From Pedobacter frigidisoli (lineage in GTDB: Bacteria; Bacteroidota; Bacteroidia; Sphingobacteriales; Sphingobacteriaceae), in NCBI RefSeq assembly GCF_004331675.1, contig NZ_SJSN01000003.1:288575-352574 (forward strand): 64,000 nucleotides of DNA. The letters are read 5' to 3'. Below the pieces are notes generated by a model. That model worked only from the letters and a program-made list of their open reading frames with translations. It was not told the origin of the DNA and searched no databases. Numbering within the stretch: the first letter of the stretch is position 1; every line of letters begins with the position of its first letter. A program made the translations under genes and the position numbers. This document shows positions 18,871 to 27,428 of the stretch, one piece after another.

Positions 18871-20079
18871 ATGAACCCTTATCAAAAGAAACGCCGCTGG
18901 AAATTTTTCCTACTCATATTTGCAATCTTAATCGGCATTGCCTCAGTTTTTTATACCGATTCTTTTGTAAAGAAAATGGAACGTGAAGAAGCTATTCAAA
19001 TGCAACTTTGGGTGAGAATCCAAGAACGTTCCATGTTTTTAATGGATAATGATGACTTTAGCACAGTAGTTGAAACCGTTAGGGCAAATACCAAAGTGCC
19101 AGTTATAATGGTAGATTCGAGCGGTACAATCAGTTCTTTTTTTGGTTTAGATAGTACGAAAACGAATTACATAACAGCCGATACTAAACTTACTTACGAT
19201 AGTCTGTATTTTGTTCGTCAATTAAAAATAATGAAAGGGCAGCACCGTCCGTTAGAGATGAACATTTTGGGTAGTAAATACAAAGCCTACTACAAAGATT
19301 CATTCATTTTAACCCAACTTCGCTACTTTCCATACATTCAAATGGGGGTCATTTTTCTATTTCTTTTAACGGCATACGCTGCATTTAGTTCGGCCCGAAG
19401 AGATGAACAAGACCATGTTTGGGTGGGTTTGGCCAAGGAAACTGCGCATCAGTTAGGAACACCCATATCATCTCTAATGGCCTGGGTCGAGCTAATGAAA
19501 TCGAAATTCGATGCTGAAGATGATCCGTTGATTGCAGAGATGGAGAACGACATTAAACGATTGGAAATTATTACGGATCGTTTCTCAAAAATCGGCTCCA
19601 AACCAATTCTCGAAGACCACACTGTTTACATTGTGATCAGTGATTTTATTCGTTATTTTAAGGTTAGAACATCAGATAAGGTAAAGTTTAGTATTACAGG
19701 CGATGAGCAAGTTAGGGCGATGCTTAACGTGCCATTGTTTGATTGGGTAACTGAAAATTTATTGAAAAATGCTGCAAACGCCATCGAAAACGAAGGTTCT
19801 ATTTCCATAAACATCATTGAAAACCTTGCTAAAGAACAGGTATTTATTGATGTTACCGATACTGGCAAGGGAATCCCAAGGTCTAAATTTGATGCAGTTT
19901 TCCAACCTGGTTACACCACCAGAAAACGTGGTTGGGGCTTAGGGCTTTCACTTACCAAACGTATTGTAGAAAACTACCACAGCGGAGAAATTTTTGTAAA
20001 AGACTCCGAAATGGGCAAGGGAACAACATTCAGAATTATTTTAAAAAGCAGTTTAAGATATGAACCGACCACAGCCTAA
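18871..20079 (+). CDS. Membrane sensor histidine kinase
   Basis: This 402-residue kinase has TM1 at residues 11-28, a periplasmic domain of about 120 residues, TM2 at about 153-175, and a cytoplasmic kinase core. The H-box is H193 in AKETAHQLGTPISSLMAW. The ATPase domain shows NLLKNAANAI, DTGKGI, GWGLGLSL and GKGTTF. There is no response-regulator gene next to it, so the partner must be elsewhere. The 3' end overlaps the DinB gene by 20 bp, and that gene overlaps a thioesterase gene, so the three are probably co-translated. Confidence 0.93.
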   Translation: MNPYQKKRRWKFFLLIFAILIGIASVFYTDSFVKKMEREEAIQMQLWVRIQERSMFLMDNDDFSTVVETVRANTKVPVIMVDSSGTISSFFGLDSTKTNYITADTKLTYDSLYFVRQLKIMKGQHRPLEMNILGSKYKAYYKDSFILTQLRYFPYIQMGVIFLFLLTAYAAFSSARRDEQDHVWVGLAKETAHQLGTPISSLMAWVELMKSKFDAEDDPLIAEMENDIKRLEIITDRFSKIGSKPILEDHTVYIVISDFIRYFKVRTSDKVKFSITGDEQVRAMLNVPLFDWVTENLLKNAANAIENEGSISINIIENLAKEQVFIDVTDTGKGIPRSKFDAVFQPGYTTRKRGWGLGLSLTKRIVENYHSGEIFVKDSEMGKGTTFRIILKSSLRYEPTTA

Positions 20080-20569
20080 CGAATACCCTATTTGGGGCGA
20101 AACCTACATTAGCAAGGTTGATCGAGATATTTTCGAGATTTTAACTGAACAGGTAGAAAGTATTCCTACATTATTTTTGGCAAATGCAGATAAAGCCAAT
20201 TATGCTTATGCCGAAGGCAAATGGACTTTAAAAGAAATGCTGGGCCATATTATTGATGCCGAACGTGTTTTCGCCTATCGCATTACTTGTTTTGCCAGAA
20301 ATGACCAACAGCATTTGCCAGGTTTTGAAGAAGATGATTATGTGAGTAACGCCCGTTTCGCAGAGCGAGATCTGGAAGATTTGGCTGAGGAATTTGCAGC
20401 CTTACGAAAAGCTAACCTCTATCTTTTTAAATCACTTAACGATGACGAACTGAATAGAAAAGGAATCGCATCAGGTAGAGAAATCAATGTAAAATCTATT
20501 TTATTTATAGCTGGCGGCCACATTATTCACCATGTTTCCATTTTAAAAGTACGTTACCATGTGGTTTAA
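20060..20569 (+). CDS. DinB family protein
   Basis: This 169-residue protein has the DinB four-helix-bundle fold. Three histidines likely bind a metal: GHIIDAER in the second helix and GGHIIHH in the last. WTLKEMLGHIIDAER is the typical DinB block. Members include thiol transferases that use bacillithiol or similar thiols, but the activity here is unknown. It overlaps the upstream kinase gene by 20 bp and the downstream thioesterase gene by 11 bp. A second DinB-like gene of the BstA/YfiT type lies at 59890-60432. Confidence 0.9.
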   Translation: MNRPQPNEYPIWGETYISKVDRDIFEILTEQVESIPTLFLANADKANYAYAEGKWTLKEMLGHIIDAERVFAYRITCFARNDQQHLPGFEEDDYVSNARFAERDLEDLAEEFAALRKANLYLFKSLNDDELNRKGIASGREINVKSILFIAGGHIIHHVSILKVRYHVV

Positions 20570-20987
20570 AAACTTTACTATCGATGAATTAAATAATCGT
20601 CCGAAGAACCATTTAGGCGGTTTATTGGATATAAAATTTACCGAAATTGGGGAAGATTACATTATCGGCACTATGCCTGTCGATGAACGTACCCACCAAC
20701 CCGCTGGCATTTTACATGGTGGCGCATCGGTTGTTTTAGCCGAAACATTAGGCAGCATTGCCTCTTACATGTGTATCGATCCAGAGAAATATTTGGCCGT
20801 AGGTTTGGAGGTAAACGCCAATCATCTACGACCAGTAAAAAGTGGCTTGGTAAAGGGAATTTGTACCTCTTTACACCGCGGCGCTAAAACCCAGGTTTGG
20901 GAAATAAAGATTTACGATGAACGTGGAAAAATGAATTGCGTCAGCCGTTTGACAGTTGCCATTATAAACAAACCGCAAACTGTTTAA
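20559..20987 (+). CDS. Hotdog-fold acyl-CoA thioesterase (PaaI/MenI type)
   Basis: This 142-residue single-domain hotdog protein shows the PaaI signature HQPAGILHGGASVVLAETLGSIA, with the catalytic-type HGG and a downstream glutamate. Members hydrolyse CoA thioesters of aromatic or fatty acids. The resemblance to MenI (DHNA-CoA thioesterase of menaquinone synthesis) is suggestive, but no men genes lie nearby. The start overlaps the DinB gene by 11 bp. A 46-nt inverted repeat follows the stop. Confidence 0.88.
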   Translation: MWFKNFTIDELNNRPKNHLGGLLDIKFTEIGEDYIIGTMPVDERTHQPAGILHGGASVVLAETLGSIASYMCIDPEKYLAVGLEVNANHLRPVKSGLVKGICTSLHRGAKTQVWEIKIYDERGKMNCVSRLTVAIINKPQTV

Positions 20988-21033
20988 AACTTGCGAAGTC
21001 TCGCCGATTCAGGCATTTAAGACCTCGCAAGTT
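20988..21033. repeat. Inverted repeat between convergent genes
   Basis: AACTTGCGA (20988-20996) and TCGCAAGTT (21025-21033) are perfect 9-bp arms, extended imperfectly by AGTCT/GACC. It begins just after the thioesterase stop and ends 3 bp before the 3' end of the convergent DUF6249-like gene. It may act as a bidirectional transcription stop, although there is no T-run. Confidence 0.65.
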
Positions 21034-21035
21034 GA

Positions 21036-21401
21036 CTATTTTAGGGATTCTTTATCTAGCCATTTCTTCTCGATTACGTAAGAAACGATTAGGCCGATGC
21101 CTCCAAAAATCCCGATGCATCCAAAATAAATCGCTACGGCCTGGCCCTCTTCTGTATGGGTCATATCGCTACCAAATGTCGATCTTACTGTAAACAACGC
21201 AACTAATAAACCGATGCCTAAACCAACCAAAAGTAAACCGAATTTTAAGCTTAAAAATGGTTTTGGCGTAGATCTACTTACGCCTGGATCGATACCTCTT
21301 TCGATCATGGCCATTTTTTCCTTGTTAGATAAATAGCGTATTCCAAATACCATTGCGAATGCGCCTAAAAAAAGTGAGATTGGGACTAATATTCCTGTCA
21401 T
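21036..21401 (-). CDS. Small membrane protein, DUF6249-like
   Basis: This 121-residue protein has three predicted transmembrane segments (about residues 2-22, 50-68 and 90-110). The cytoplasmic signature KEKMAMIERGIDPG, between the first two helices, is characteristic of a conserved Bacteroidota family I associate with DUF6249. The function is unknown. It is convergent with the thioesterase gene, with 48 bp between them. Such genes often lie near ECF sigma factors; one begins at 22275, on the other strand. Confidence 0.7.
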   Translation of the reverse strand: MTGILVPISLFLGAFAMVFGIRYLSNKEKMAMIERGIDPGVSRSTPKPFLSLKFGLLLVGLGIGLLVALFTVRSTFGSDMTHTEEGQAVAIYFGCIGIFGGIGLIVSYVIEKKWLDKESLK

Positions 21402-21546
21402 GATTATATTTTTTAATTGTTAATATTTTTTAAATGAACCGTGTTCTGTGTATTATGACTACACACTTTTAAATCAGGTTACACCTCTATGAAGAAAATA
21501 ATCAATAAATAATAATCAATTTTCAGATCTCAGGTAAAAACATTTC

Positions 21547-21554
21547 TACTTTTG
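21547..21554 (+). promoter_or_regulatory. -7 box directly before the SMR gene (possible leaderless start)
   Basis: TACTTTTG matches TAnnTTTG and ends 4 nt before the ATG at 21559, so transcription would start at or within a few bases of the start codon. The sequence at the -33 position is TTTC rather than TTTG. Confidence 0.5.
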
Positions 21555-21558
21555 CACA

Positions 21559-21879
21559 ATGAATTGGATTATCTTAATTATTGCTGGACTTTTTGAAGTT
21601 GGCTTTACAACTTGCCTTAAACTTTCGAATAACTTTTCGAATATAAAATGGAGTGCAGCATTTTTTGTATGCATTACATTAAGCTTTGTATTGCTTAATA
21701 AGGCCACGCAAACTTTACCAATGGGCACAGCTTATGCCGTTTGGACAGGCATTGGCGCCGTTGGGACGGTAATTATCGGTATCGCTTATTTCAACGAGCC
21801 AGCTACTTTTTGGCGCATATTTTTCATTTGCACACTAATCGGATCTATTGCAGGTTTGAAGTTTTTTGCATCGCATTAA
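21559..21879 (+). CDS. gdx: SMR-family transporter, guanidinium exporter type (Gdx/SugE)
   Basis: This 106-residue protein with four transmembrane helices belongs to the small multidrug resistance family. The essential membrane glutamate is E13 in IAGLFEVGF. The sequence follows SugE/Gdx rather than EmrE: MNWIILIIAGLFE at the start and GTAYAVWTGIGAVGTVIIGI in helix 3. Gdx proteins exchange guanidinium for protons and work as antiparallel dimers. No guanidine riboswitch is visible upstream, and the promoter box is only 4 nt from the ATG, leaving no room for one. Confidence 0.9.
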   Translation: MNWIILIIAGLFEVGFTTCLKLSNNFSNIKWSAAFFVCITLSFVLLNKATQTLPMGTAYAVWTGIGAVGTVIIGIAYFNEPATFWRIFFICTLIGSIAGLKFFASH

Positions 21880-22274
21880 CTATAAAATCATTTTTTTTGA
21901 AGCGCAATACCTGTGTAAGTAAATAACATAGTTCCCGTGTTTTGCTTTTACGCTTCGGGCCTCGTACCTCAGCCCTGCAGGGTAACGCTTCACCCGGGGC
22001 TAGATGGACAATTTGTGCAATTTTTAACGTTTGGATGGTCAGCCATTGTACCTAAACTTAACTGAAGTGAAATCCTTTTTTGATCTTAAAAGTTACTAAC
22101 TCTAGTGATCGAATCGCTAGTTAGCGTTAGTAACTTTCATAAAAAGATTAAACAAAAGGCGGGACCGTAAGCCGCCAAAAGAACTGAGCTTTCATTTCCA
22201 AAAACCTACACTGAAATAGAAAATAATCACTTGCCTGTAACCTCGCTATCTTGCATGTAGTCTTACTGCTAAAT
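21880..22274. other. 395-bp intergenic region
   Basis: I see no gene here. It contains a long imperfect hairpin (22089-22137) and a short hairpin GGCGGgaccgtaagCCGCC just after it. The last 50 bp should hold the promoter of the ECF sigma operon; TATCTTGC at about 22247 is only a partial match to TAnnTTTG. Confidence 0.6.
22089..22137. repeat. 49-nt imperfect palindrome
   Basis: AAAGTTACTAAC (22089-22100) and GTTAGTAACTTT (22126-22137) are perfect 12-bp arms. The interior continues the symmetry with CTAGTGAT and ATCGCTAG (one mismatch). No second copy was found in the window. It could be an operator or an RNA hairpin. Confidence 0.75.
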
Positions 22275-22856
22275 ATGGAGCAAAAATTTACAGATTTAGA
22301 GCTGATCCAAAATGTATTGAACGGAGATTCCGCTCAGTATGCTTTGTTGGTGAGACGCCATCAGCGGTTTGTATTTACGCTTGCTTTAAGGTTTTCAAAA
22401 AATAGAGAGAATGCCGAGGAAATTGCTCAAGATTGCTTTGTAAAAGCTTATAAGGCATTGGGAACGTTTAAACAAACAGCAAAATTTAGCACTTGGCTGT
22501 ACACGATTACCTATACAACGGCGATGACTTTCTTGCGCAAGAAACGTTTGGATACTTCATCTATTAATGATGAAGAAACATTTGTTCAGCTCGAAAATCA
22601 TACCTCGAGTTTTAATGCAAATGGCTATGAAAGGCAAGATAGTCACAAGTTTTTAAACCAGGCCATTAATATGCTCTTGCCTGATGATGCTACAATAATT
22701 ACCCTATTTTACCAAGGCGAACAAAGCTTGGAGGAAATAGGCGAAACCTTAAATATGGAGCCAAACACGATAAAAGTAAAATTACATCGAGCAAGGCAAA
22801 GGCTTAAGGAAAAATTACAATATTTGTTAAAAGATGAAGTAAAGGAGTTACTATGA
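22275..22856 (+). CDS. ECF-type RNA polymerase sigma factor
   Basis: This 193-residue sigma-70 family factor of the extracytoplasmic-function group has region 2 with NAEEIAQDCFVKAYKALGTFKQTAKFSTWLYTI (about residues 45-80) and region 4 with YQGEQSLEEIGETLNMEPNTIKVKLHRARQRLKE at the C terminus. I start at the ATG at 22275 (MEQKFTDLEL), because the extra eight residues from an earlier in-frame ATG do not match the family. Its stop overlaps the next start (ATGA), the usual arrangement with a cognate anti-sigma factor. Confidence 0.93.
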   Translation: MEQKFTDLELIQNVLNGDSAQYALLVRRHQRFVFTLALRFSKNRENAEEIAQDCFVKAYKALGTFKQTAKFSTWLYTITYTTAMTFLRKKRLDTSSINDEETFVQLENHTSSFNANGYERQDSHKFLNQAINMLLPDDATIITLFYQGEQSLEEIGETLNMEPNTIKVKLHRARQRLKEKLQYLLKDEVKELL

Positions 22857-23335
22857 ACACAATAGAACAACAGCTTTGGGATTATATCGACGGAAATTTA
22901 GATGCAACCCAGGCAAAAAACATCGAAGAAAAAATTAAATCAGATGCTGAGGTTAAGCTTCAGTACGAGGAGTTATTGAACCTAAATTTAGCTTTTGGAG
23001 ATTTAGAACTAGAGGAACCGTCCATGTCTTTCACCAGGAATGTGATGGAAAGTGTTGCGCTTTTGCCAGCTCCAGTTGCCTTGAAAACCAAGGTTAATAA
23101 AAATATTATTTACGGCATCGGTGGCTTTTTTGTGATTTCGTTACTCGCTTTATTTGGATATACAGTTTACAATGCAAACTTGAGTTTATCTGATTTTAAA
23201 TTGAACGTAAATTTAGACTTCAATTTAAATAGTTACTTAACACCTACAGCAATCTATAGCTTCCTTTTCGCCGATTTGGTTATTGGATTGGTGTTTTTAG
23301 ATTATTTATTGAGGAAGAAAATGGCTCATAAATAA
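22853..23335 (+). CDS. Probable anti-sigma factor, membrane-bound
   Basis: This 160-residue protein begins with a short cytoplasmic helical region resembling a zinc-less anti-sigma domain (EQQLWDYIDGNLDATQAKNIEEKIKSDAEVKLQYEELL), followed by two transmembrane segments (about residues 84-104 and 130-152). It overlaps the sigma gene by 4 bp. The family is weakly conserved, so the assignment rests on the N-terminal pattern and on gene order. Confidence 0.8.
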   Translation: MNTIEQQLWDYIDGNLDATQAKNIEEKIKSDAEVKLQYEELLNLNLAFGDLELEEPSMSFTRNVMESVALLPAPVALKTKVNKNIIYGIGGFFVISLLALFGYTVYNANLSLSDFKLNVNLDFNLNSYLTPTAIYSFLFADLVIGLVFLDYLLRKKMAHK

Positions 23336-23426
23336 ATTTTTAGTAATCCACTCCCATTCTAAAAATATCATCTTCAATGTGCGGGAGCATTTTTATATAA
23401 TTCAAATCTCAATGAGCGCTATTCTC

Positions 23427-23549
23427 TCCCGCAGATTAAGGGGATTCCGCAGATGTTTGTGTTGAAGAAAAGTTTACTCAGGGGTCTGATTAATTTACCC
23501 TTAGAAAAGAAATCATTTTCAATCTGCGAGATCAGCGAAATCTGCGGGA
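23427..23549. repeat. TCCCGCAGATT inverted repeat (family H), copy 1
   Basis: Perfect 11-bp arms TCCCGCAGATT (23427-23437) and AATCTGCGGGA (23539-23549) enclose about 100 nt that include a second ATTCCGCAGAT-like motif and AATCTGCGAG. A related arrangement lies at 49336-49443. It sits between convergent genes and has no coding capacity. Confidence 0.7.
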
Positions 23550-23568
23550 ACAATTTATAGAAATAGAA

Positions 23569-24096
23569 CTATCCCAAAGTTTTCAAAATCTCCAAGCCCT
23601 CTGGCCATTCGCCAAATCCAGAATTCGCATTGATATGTCCAGCATTGCCAATGTTAACAAATTCACTTTCCCAAGAATCGGCAAAGAATTTCGCCCTCTT
23701 TAAACTTACCCATTCATCATCCGAGCTTGCCACTACAATGGTTTTAAAATTAATTTTATCTAAAGGAACATGATCAAAACCAATGGTTGGGAAAGTATAG
23801 CGTGGAGCTTCCAAATCGCTTGGCGCAACCAATAACGCACCCTTAATTTCTTTTTGATATTTCCTTGCCCAATTGGCAATTGCGGTACAACCCAAGCTGT
23901 GGCCAATTAAAACAACGTTAGCTAAATCGTAATTTGAAATTGCTTGCTCAATGGTCTCAGTCCAATCGCTAGCCGTTGGAGCATCCCAATTTTTTTGATT
24001 AATTCTAATAAAATTAGTGCTAGATTTTTCGAAATGCGTTTGCCAATGATCTGGACCAGAGTTGCCCAAACCAGGAATAATGAAGTAGTTCGTCAT
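23569..24096 (-). CDS. RBBP9/YdeN-type serine hydrolase
   Basis: This 175-residue alpha/beta hydrolase belongs to the RBBP9 family. The nucleophile is the serine in VLIGHSLGCTA, the acid is likely in VASSDDEWV, and the histidine is in GNAGHINANSGFGEWPEG. The N-terminal YFIIPGLGNSGPDHWQTHFE is a family hallmark. The natural substrate is unknown. The cold-shock gene terminator lies just upstream of its start, so it is probably transcribed independently. Confidence 0.92.
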   Translation of the reverse strand: MTNYFIIPGLGNSGPDHWQTHFEKSSTNFIRINQKNWDAPTASDWTETIEQAISNYDLANVVLIGHSLGCTAIANWARKYQKEIKGALLVAPSDLEAPRYTFPTIGFDHVPLDKINFKTIVVASSDDEWVSLKRAKFFADSWESEFVNIGNAGHINANSGFGEWPEGLEILKTLG

Positions 24097-24130
24097 AAGA
24101 GTAGTTTCTGAAAATCAGAAAAAAAATCAA

Positions 24131-24161
24131 TAAAAAAGGCTGCCATCGCAAGAAAGCAGCC
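24131..24161 (-). terminator. Rho-independent terminator of the cold-shock gene
   Basis: On the minus strand, GGCTGC (24156-24161) pairs with GCAGCC (24138-24143) around a 12-nt loop and is followed by TTTTTTA. It lies 24 bp beyond the cold-shock stop codon. Confidence 0.85.
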
Positions 24162-24184
24162 CTCTTTGTAAATATGATAGTTAA

Positions 24185-24376
24185 TTAAATTACTTTCACA
24201 TTAACGGCATTTAAGCCTTTTTTACCGTTAGCAACTTCGTACTGAACTTTGTCGTTTTCACGGATTTCGTCGATAAGACCTGTTGAATGTACAAAGATTT
24301 CGCTATCGCCATTTGCAGGTACGATAAAGCCAAAACCTTTAGTTACATTGAAGAATTTTACTGTGCCTTCTTGCAT
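24185..24376 (-). CDS. Cold-shock domain protein (CspA family)
   Basis: This 63-residue single cold-shock domain begins MQEGTVKFFNVTKGFGFI, with the RNP1-like motif KGFGFI and the RNP2-like motif EIFVHSTG. I place the start at 24376, because an upstream in-frame ATG would add 23 residues of non-family sequence. Such proteins bind single-stranded RNA and DNA and loosen structure in mRNA. The AT-rich region upstream of the start would form a leader of the kind found before csp genes, but no cold-box motif could be identified. A terminator follows. Confidence 0.95.
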   Translation of the reverse strand: MQEGTVKFFNVTKGFGFIVPANGDSEIFVHSTGLIDEIRENDKVQYEVANGKKGLNAVNVKVI

Positions 24377-24480
24377 TGTATTAAATATTAAAATTAAGTC
24401 TGCAAGGTAAGTTTTAATTTTTAAAATCAAAATAAATTTTAACATTTTTTTAACGTTAAAATTTTGTAAACAGCAGATTA

Positions 24481-25407
24481 CTAAGGCCTTTTAATTACCT
24501 TACCAATTATTGTTAACGTAATTTCACTATTATGTGGTATTCCGAGGGTAGTTCCCGGCGCAATATTAAACAGGTTTCGAACATAAATATCGGCTATACC
24601 TTGCGCTACTTTTTTCTTTGCCTCGGCATTTTCGGGAAGCACATTGTAAACATTTTTCACATGTATTATACCCTGAAAATCTACAACTGCAGCAACTTGG
24701 TAAGCAAAATCCTTGTAAGCCCTATCGATCCGGATAATATATTGCGGAAACATATAATCGTAAGCCTCCGTTCTATTGTTGGCCTTATCTACCGTACTGA
24801 TTTTTTCTACCCTAACAATTTTACTTTTCGGAATAAACTGTACAGCATCTGTAGCGGCAAAAGCACTATCGCTATTTGCATTAACCAAAGCACACCGTTT
24901 CTCTATAAAAGCGGTGTCTGCCTTTGTTGGTTTTTGTAATTCTGCGCCAGTTGTTTTAAGTTTATTCTTGATGTAACCCTGGGCATAAAAAGTCATGTTT
25001 ACATCCGAACGTATATCTGAGGCAATAACTTTTCCATTTACCTGAACACGCTGAAAAACCAAGCTATCCTTGCTTATGTGTTTTACCTTGAAGAATTCTG
25101 CCGCAAAATTGTACACATTTCCATGATCGTACTGCATGTAAAACTTCTGCATCCTTTGTTTCTGCGGACTCCAAGCGGCCATGGTATCTTCTTTTACCAC
25201 TTCAATAATCCACGATGGTTTTTGCATAAAGCCATCAGCATTGAAAGAAAGTCCGTCTTTAAACCTCCGCTTTACCTCCTGGTAACGGATGCCTTTTACA
25301 GGCTCGAAAGTAAAATCCCGTAAAGTTGGATCGCTGGTTTTGGTGCCCATTTTACAGGAAGAGAGTATCAGCACAAAAAAGAAAAAGTATATTATATTTT
25401 TAATCAT
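24481..25407 (-). CDS. Lipoprotein of unknown function
   Basis: I do not recognise this 308-residue protein. It has a hydrophobic signal (FFFFVLILSSC) with a lipobox ending at C18, so it is probably a lipoprotein. The mature part is soluble, rich in beta structure and charge. The C-terminal 60 residues (VNVLPENAEAKKKVAQGIADIYVRNLFNIAPGTTLGI...ITLTIIGKVIKRP) look faintly like a TonB-type C-terminal domain, but the match is weak. It is followed by the cold-shock gene and preceded by a glycosidase-like gene on the same strand with a 70-bp gap. Confidence 0.7.
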   Translation of the reverse strand: MIKNIIYFFFFVLILSSCKMGTKTSDPTLRDFTFEPVKGIRYQEVKRRFKDGLSFNADGFMQKPSWIIEVVKEDTMAAWSPQKQRMQKFYMQYDHGNVYNFAAEFFKVKHISKDSLVFQRVQVNGKVIASDIRSDVNMTFYAQGYIKNKLKTTGAELQKPTKADTAFIEKRCALVNANSDSAFAATDAVQFIPKSKIVRVEKISTVDKANNRTEAYDYMFPQYIIRIDRAYKDFAYQVAAVVDFQGIIHVKNVYNVLPENAEAKKKVAQGIADIYVRNLFNIAPGTTLGIPHNSEITLTIIGKVIKRP

Positions 25408-25477
25408 TTCAATAAAAATCTATGGCTAAAGTAAGAATTTTCATTTCAGAATTAACCACCATACATCATTATTGGAG

Positions 25478-26344
25478 TTACTTCTTTTTAACCAAAATTA
25501 CATTTGCAACCTTTCGTTGGCCCTCATGATCCCACTTTTTATTATCCGTTGGGAAGTTGATTACGCCATTATCTGACATTCCATTTACCCATAAAGTTGT
25601 TGAGCCACCACCATCGAAATTTATAGCGCTAGAACAACCCAACCATTTCATGATTTTTGTTAATTCGAATAAACTCATGCCAGCAGAGTTATCATTTCTA
25701 CCATCAACGGTTAATAAAATAATCCGTCCGTTTGGCTTTACGCCTAAACAGGTGCGTGGATGACGAAGACGATTGAAAGCGCCAGTATCTAAGGTTTCGT
25801 TAATGTTGTTTAAGGTTAACAATGGGCCATTCAAAAGCACATTTGTCTCGCTAAGATTAGTTTCCCAATCTGGAGATCCATCCCATTTTTTGATGGAGAT
25901 TTTACCCTTTTCAATTACTACCGCAGCTTCTTGATGCCGCGCTCTGTTGCCATTTTTTTCTAGCCGATTGGTGTTGATAATTTTTCCATTCACTTTAACA
26001 AAATCGACAGAGCCTCCATTTTTAACATCAAAGAAATTACCATTAATGGCTGCAATTGCGGTATCTCCAATACCAAAGTTGCTCGTTGTAATCAATTCTT
26101 TTTCTTCTGCGCCCAAAGCAAATACAGCTTTTCTACCCGTATTTTTTACTTCTAGAAAAGATATATTTTCATTTGCAGCAAACAGATTTTTTTGATCGAA
26201 GTGGTGGCGATATAAGACAACTTGTTTGGCAACCTTGGTTTTGCTCCAGTTGGTTTGCACTAACATTATAGAATCTACATCCTGTGCAAAAATAGATAGG
26301 CTGTACAAAAATAAGCTTACGGTAAAGAGTATTCTTTTGAACAT
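25478..26344 (-). CDS. Exported phosphodiester glycosidase family protein (NAGPA-like)
   Basis: This 288-residue protein has an N-terminal signal peptide cleaved after about residue 20 (YSLSIFAQ). The rest matches the phosphodiester glycosidase domain: AINGNFFDVKNGGSVDFVKVNG, HPRTCLGVKPNGRIILLTVDGRN, and the signature INFDGGGSTTLWVNG near the C terminus. Members cleave sugar phosphodiesters, as in the mammalian uncovering enzyme, or are linked to exopolysaccharides. The substrate here is unknown. It lies beyond the arsC gene, with 133 bp between, and is not obviously part of the ars unit. Confidence 0.88.
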   Translation of the reverse strand: MFKRILFTVSLFLYSLSIFAQDVDSIMLVQTNWSKTKVAKQVVLYRHHFDQKNLFAANENISFLEVKNTGRKAVFALGAEEKELITTSNFGIGDTAIAAINGNFFDVKNGGSVDFVKVNGKIINTNRLEKNGNRARHQEAAVVIEKGKISIKKWDGSPDWETNLSETNVLLNGPLLTLNNINETLDTGAFNRLRHPRTCLGVKPNGRIILLTVDGRNDNSAGMSLFELTKIMKWLGCSSAINFDGGGSTTLWVNGMSDNGVINFPTDNKKWDHEGQRKVANVILVKKK

Positions 26345-26477
26345 AAGAAATGATTTGCCCTAAAAATAGTAAACGCTTTAAACTTCGGTGTAACCCTTCA
26401 AGAATTATACAATGCGACTTATTGTTTAAGATGGTAGGCTTTACATATTCGTTTAGGCAGAACTTTGCATTTAAAGC

Positions 26478-26918
26478 CTAGGATGGTGAGTGTTGGGTTC
26501 TAATGTTTAGATGCTCTTTAGCGAAATCTTGGACGTATTTTTTTATCATATCCCGCACCTCACTAAATTGTTCCATTATCTCATCCTCTCTGCCTTTTGC
26601 TTTGGCAGGATCGGGGAAATTGTGATGCAATTTTATCGCTTGGGTTGGAAAGTAGGGACAGCTTTCTTTTGCATGATCGCAAACGGTTATCAAATAATCG
26701 AAATCGATACCGATATATTCATTAATATTATTCGAGGTATGCATAGAGATGTCTATGCCATCTTTTTTCATTATCTCAATTGCTTTTGGATTAACACCGT
26801 GGGTTTCAATCCCTGCACTGTAAACTTCTGCATTACCTCCTGCAAAATGTCTTAAATAGCCTTCAGCAATCTGGCTTCTGCAACTGTTTCCGGTACAAAG
26901 CACTAATATTTTTTTCAT
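26478..26918 (-). CDS. arsC: Arsenate reductase, thioredoxin-coupled ArsC (LMW phosphatase fold)
   Basis: This 146-residue protein reduces arsenate to arsenite. It begins MKKILVLCTGNSCRSQIAEGYL, the low-molecular-weight phosphatase P-loop with C8, C13 and R14. Two further cysteines, C80 and C87 in VCDHAKESCPYFP, match the redox relay of thioredoxin-linked arsenate reductases, which separates it from plain tyrosine phosphatases. It is the last gene of the ars operon and starts 14 bp after the acetyltransferase stop. No arsenite exporter follows. Confidence 0.92.
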   Translation of the reverse strand: MKKILVLCTGNSCRSQIAEGYLRHFAGGNAEVYSAGIETHGVNPKAIEIMKKDGIDISMHTSNNINEYIGIDFDYLITVCDHAKESCPYFPTQAIKLHHNFPDPAKAKGREDEIMEQFSEVRDMIKKYVQDFAKEHLNIRTQHSPS

Positions 26919-26932
26919 AAATAATGTTCGGC

Positions 26933-27418
26933 TTAACCAATAATTTTACTTCTTCTTTCTAAGAGTACTGTGTCTCGCCAAACGCCGTTCTGCTTTCCAA
27001 TTTTCTCCCTAACACCTAATATCCTAAATCCAGCTTTTTCATGAATTCGGAGACTAGCCAAGTTTTCGGGAAAGATTCCAGCTTGCAAAGTCCATATTCC
27101 TTCGGCCTCACTTAATCGAACAAGTTCTACCAAAAGTGAAAGGCCAATTCCCATGCCCGACTTTTCTGGGTGAATATAAACGCTAACTTCTGCCACTCCA
27201 GCATAAACACACCTGGAAGAAACCGGTGTAAGCGCAGCCCAACCAATCACTATCCCATGTTCTTCGGCCACAATTCTACCATTCGGTAAATGGGCAGAAT
27301 CCCATTCTGCCCAAGATGGCGCATTTGTTTGAAATGTGGCATTGCCCGTAACAATGCCCATTTCGTAGATCGATTTAACTAGATTCCAATCTGAGGAAAG
27401 CAGGTTTCTTATCTCCAT
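26933..27418 (-). CDS. GNAT acetyltransferase of the phosphinothricin/arsinothricin type (ArsN-like)
   Basis: This 161-residue protein starts at the ATG at 27418 (MEIRNLLSSDW), since the upstream in-frame extension is not part of the fold. It resembles phosphinothricin acetyltransferase and ArsN1: IYEMGIVTGNATFQT near the start, VYIHPEKSGMGIGLSLL for acetyl-CoA binding, and HEKAGFRILGVREKIGKQNGVWRDTVLLERR at the end. ArsN1 inactivates arsinothricin, an organoarsenical antibiotic. Its place inside an ars operon, between DUF6428-like and arsC genes with 10- and 14-bp gaps, supports that role, but the substrate is inference. Confidence 0.82.
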   Translation of the reverse strand: MEIRNLLSSDWNLVKSIYEMGIVTGNATFQTNAPSWAEWDSAHLPNGRIVAEEHGIVIGWAALTPVSSRCVYAGVAEVSVYIHPEKSGMGIGLSLLVELVRLSEAEGIWTLQAGIFPENLASLRIHEKAGFRILGVREKIGKQNGVWRDTVLLERRSKIIG

Positions 27419-27428
27419 AACATAGGGA

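Noticed and set aside
21402..21558. Guanidine riboswitch before the Gdx-type SMR gene
   Set aside because: The -7 box is 4 nt from the ATG, so no leader RNA exists to fold; no riboswitch motif was seen.
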